Assembly: GCA_028279995.1 (NCBI GenBank)
Contig: JANQMQ010000511.1
Coordinates: 1 to 5,282 of the forward strand
Direction: 5' to 3'
Source: Candidatus Phaeomarinibacter sp.
GTDB lineage: Bacteria > Pseudomonadota > Alphaproteobacteria > CGMCC-115125
DNA: 5,282 nt
Shown one piece after another: positions 5,224-5,282 of the stretch. The notes under the pieces are model-generated. The model saw only the letters and a program-made list of their open reading frames with translations. It was not told the origin of the DNA and did no database searches. The translations under genes were made by a program, and so were the position numbers. How positions within the stretch are numbered: position 1 is the first letter of the stretch; every line of letters starts with the position of its first letter.

Positions 5224-5282
5224 TCATACATGCGGATCCCTTTTTGAGGATCGGCCCCCAAGATAGCCATCAGGCTTAAGTC
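5224..5282. other. Non-coding tail after sciP, no recognised gene
   Basis: A short inverted repeat, GATCC (5235-5239) and GGATC (5248-5252), encloses CTTTTTGA. It lacks a T tract after the stem, so it is at best a weak terminator. Nothing else can be supported before the window ends. Confidence 0.4.

Noticed and set aside
1..5282. Search for a defence, CRISPR, toxin-antitoxin or mobile cassette
   Set aside because: No repeat-spacer pattern, transposase, integrase or nuclease-like motif was seen; all sizeable genes have ordinary chromosomal roles.

Overview
The window looks like a chromosomal segment of a flagellated alphaproteobacterium. DNA is GC-rich (roughly 60 percent by eye). The strongest taxonomic clue is a DUF1153/SciP-type small regulator at the right end, a family known from Caulobacter and other CtrA-using Alphaproteobacteria. 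CtrA-box-like sites lie in front of it. A Rhodobacter-type PmtA-like methyltransferase and an MnmA with the alphaproteobacterial style of N-terminus agree with this. I cannot name the genus.

Layout, left to right. Positions 1-221 (+) hold the 3' end of an outer-membrane beta-barrel gene, closed by a strong, probably bidirectional, hairpin terminator (243-273). Positions 954-280 (-) encode a small SAM-dependent methyltransferase, probably phosphatidylethanolamine N-methyltransferase PmtA. Positions 2212-1040 (-) encode MnmA, the tRNA 2-thiouridylase. It is followed 85 nt later by the methyltransferase on the same strand. A 280-nt divergent intergenic region (2213-2492) carries a candidate mnmA promoter that would give an almost leaderless mRNA, a nested palindrome over that promoter, a well-spaced sigma-54 type -24/-12 promoter pointing right, and a cluster of CCGGCAA-like words on both sides of that promoter. 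Positions 2493-4115 (+) encode a FliK-type flagellar hook-length control protein and 4126-4797 (+) encode FlgD, the hook-cap scaffold, only 10 nt later. After a 147-nt regulatory gap with two CtrA-box-like sites comes sciP (4945-5223, +). The last 59 nt hold no recognisable gene.

How the genes fit together. The right half is a flagellar hook-assembly unit (fliK-flgD). In such systems sigma-54 drives hook-class genes and the CtrA cell-cycle regulator sits above the hierarchy, with SciP acting as an antagonist of CtrA. A sciP gene next to hook genes, behind CtrA-like boxes, therefore suggests a local feedback point between cell-cycle control and flagellar assembly. The left half is housekeeping (tRNA thiolation, membrane lipid methylation, envelope protein) and seems functionally unrelated.

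I found no CRISPR array, mobile element, RNA gene or defence-like cassette. The most interesting content is regulatory. Most of it rests on short motif matches that need comparative or experimental checks.
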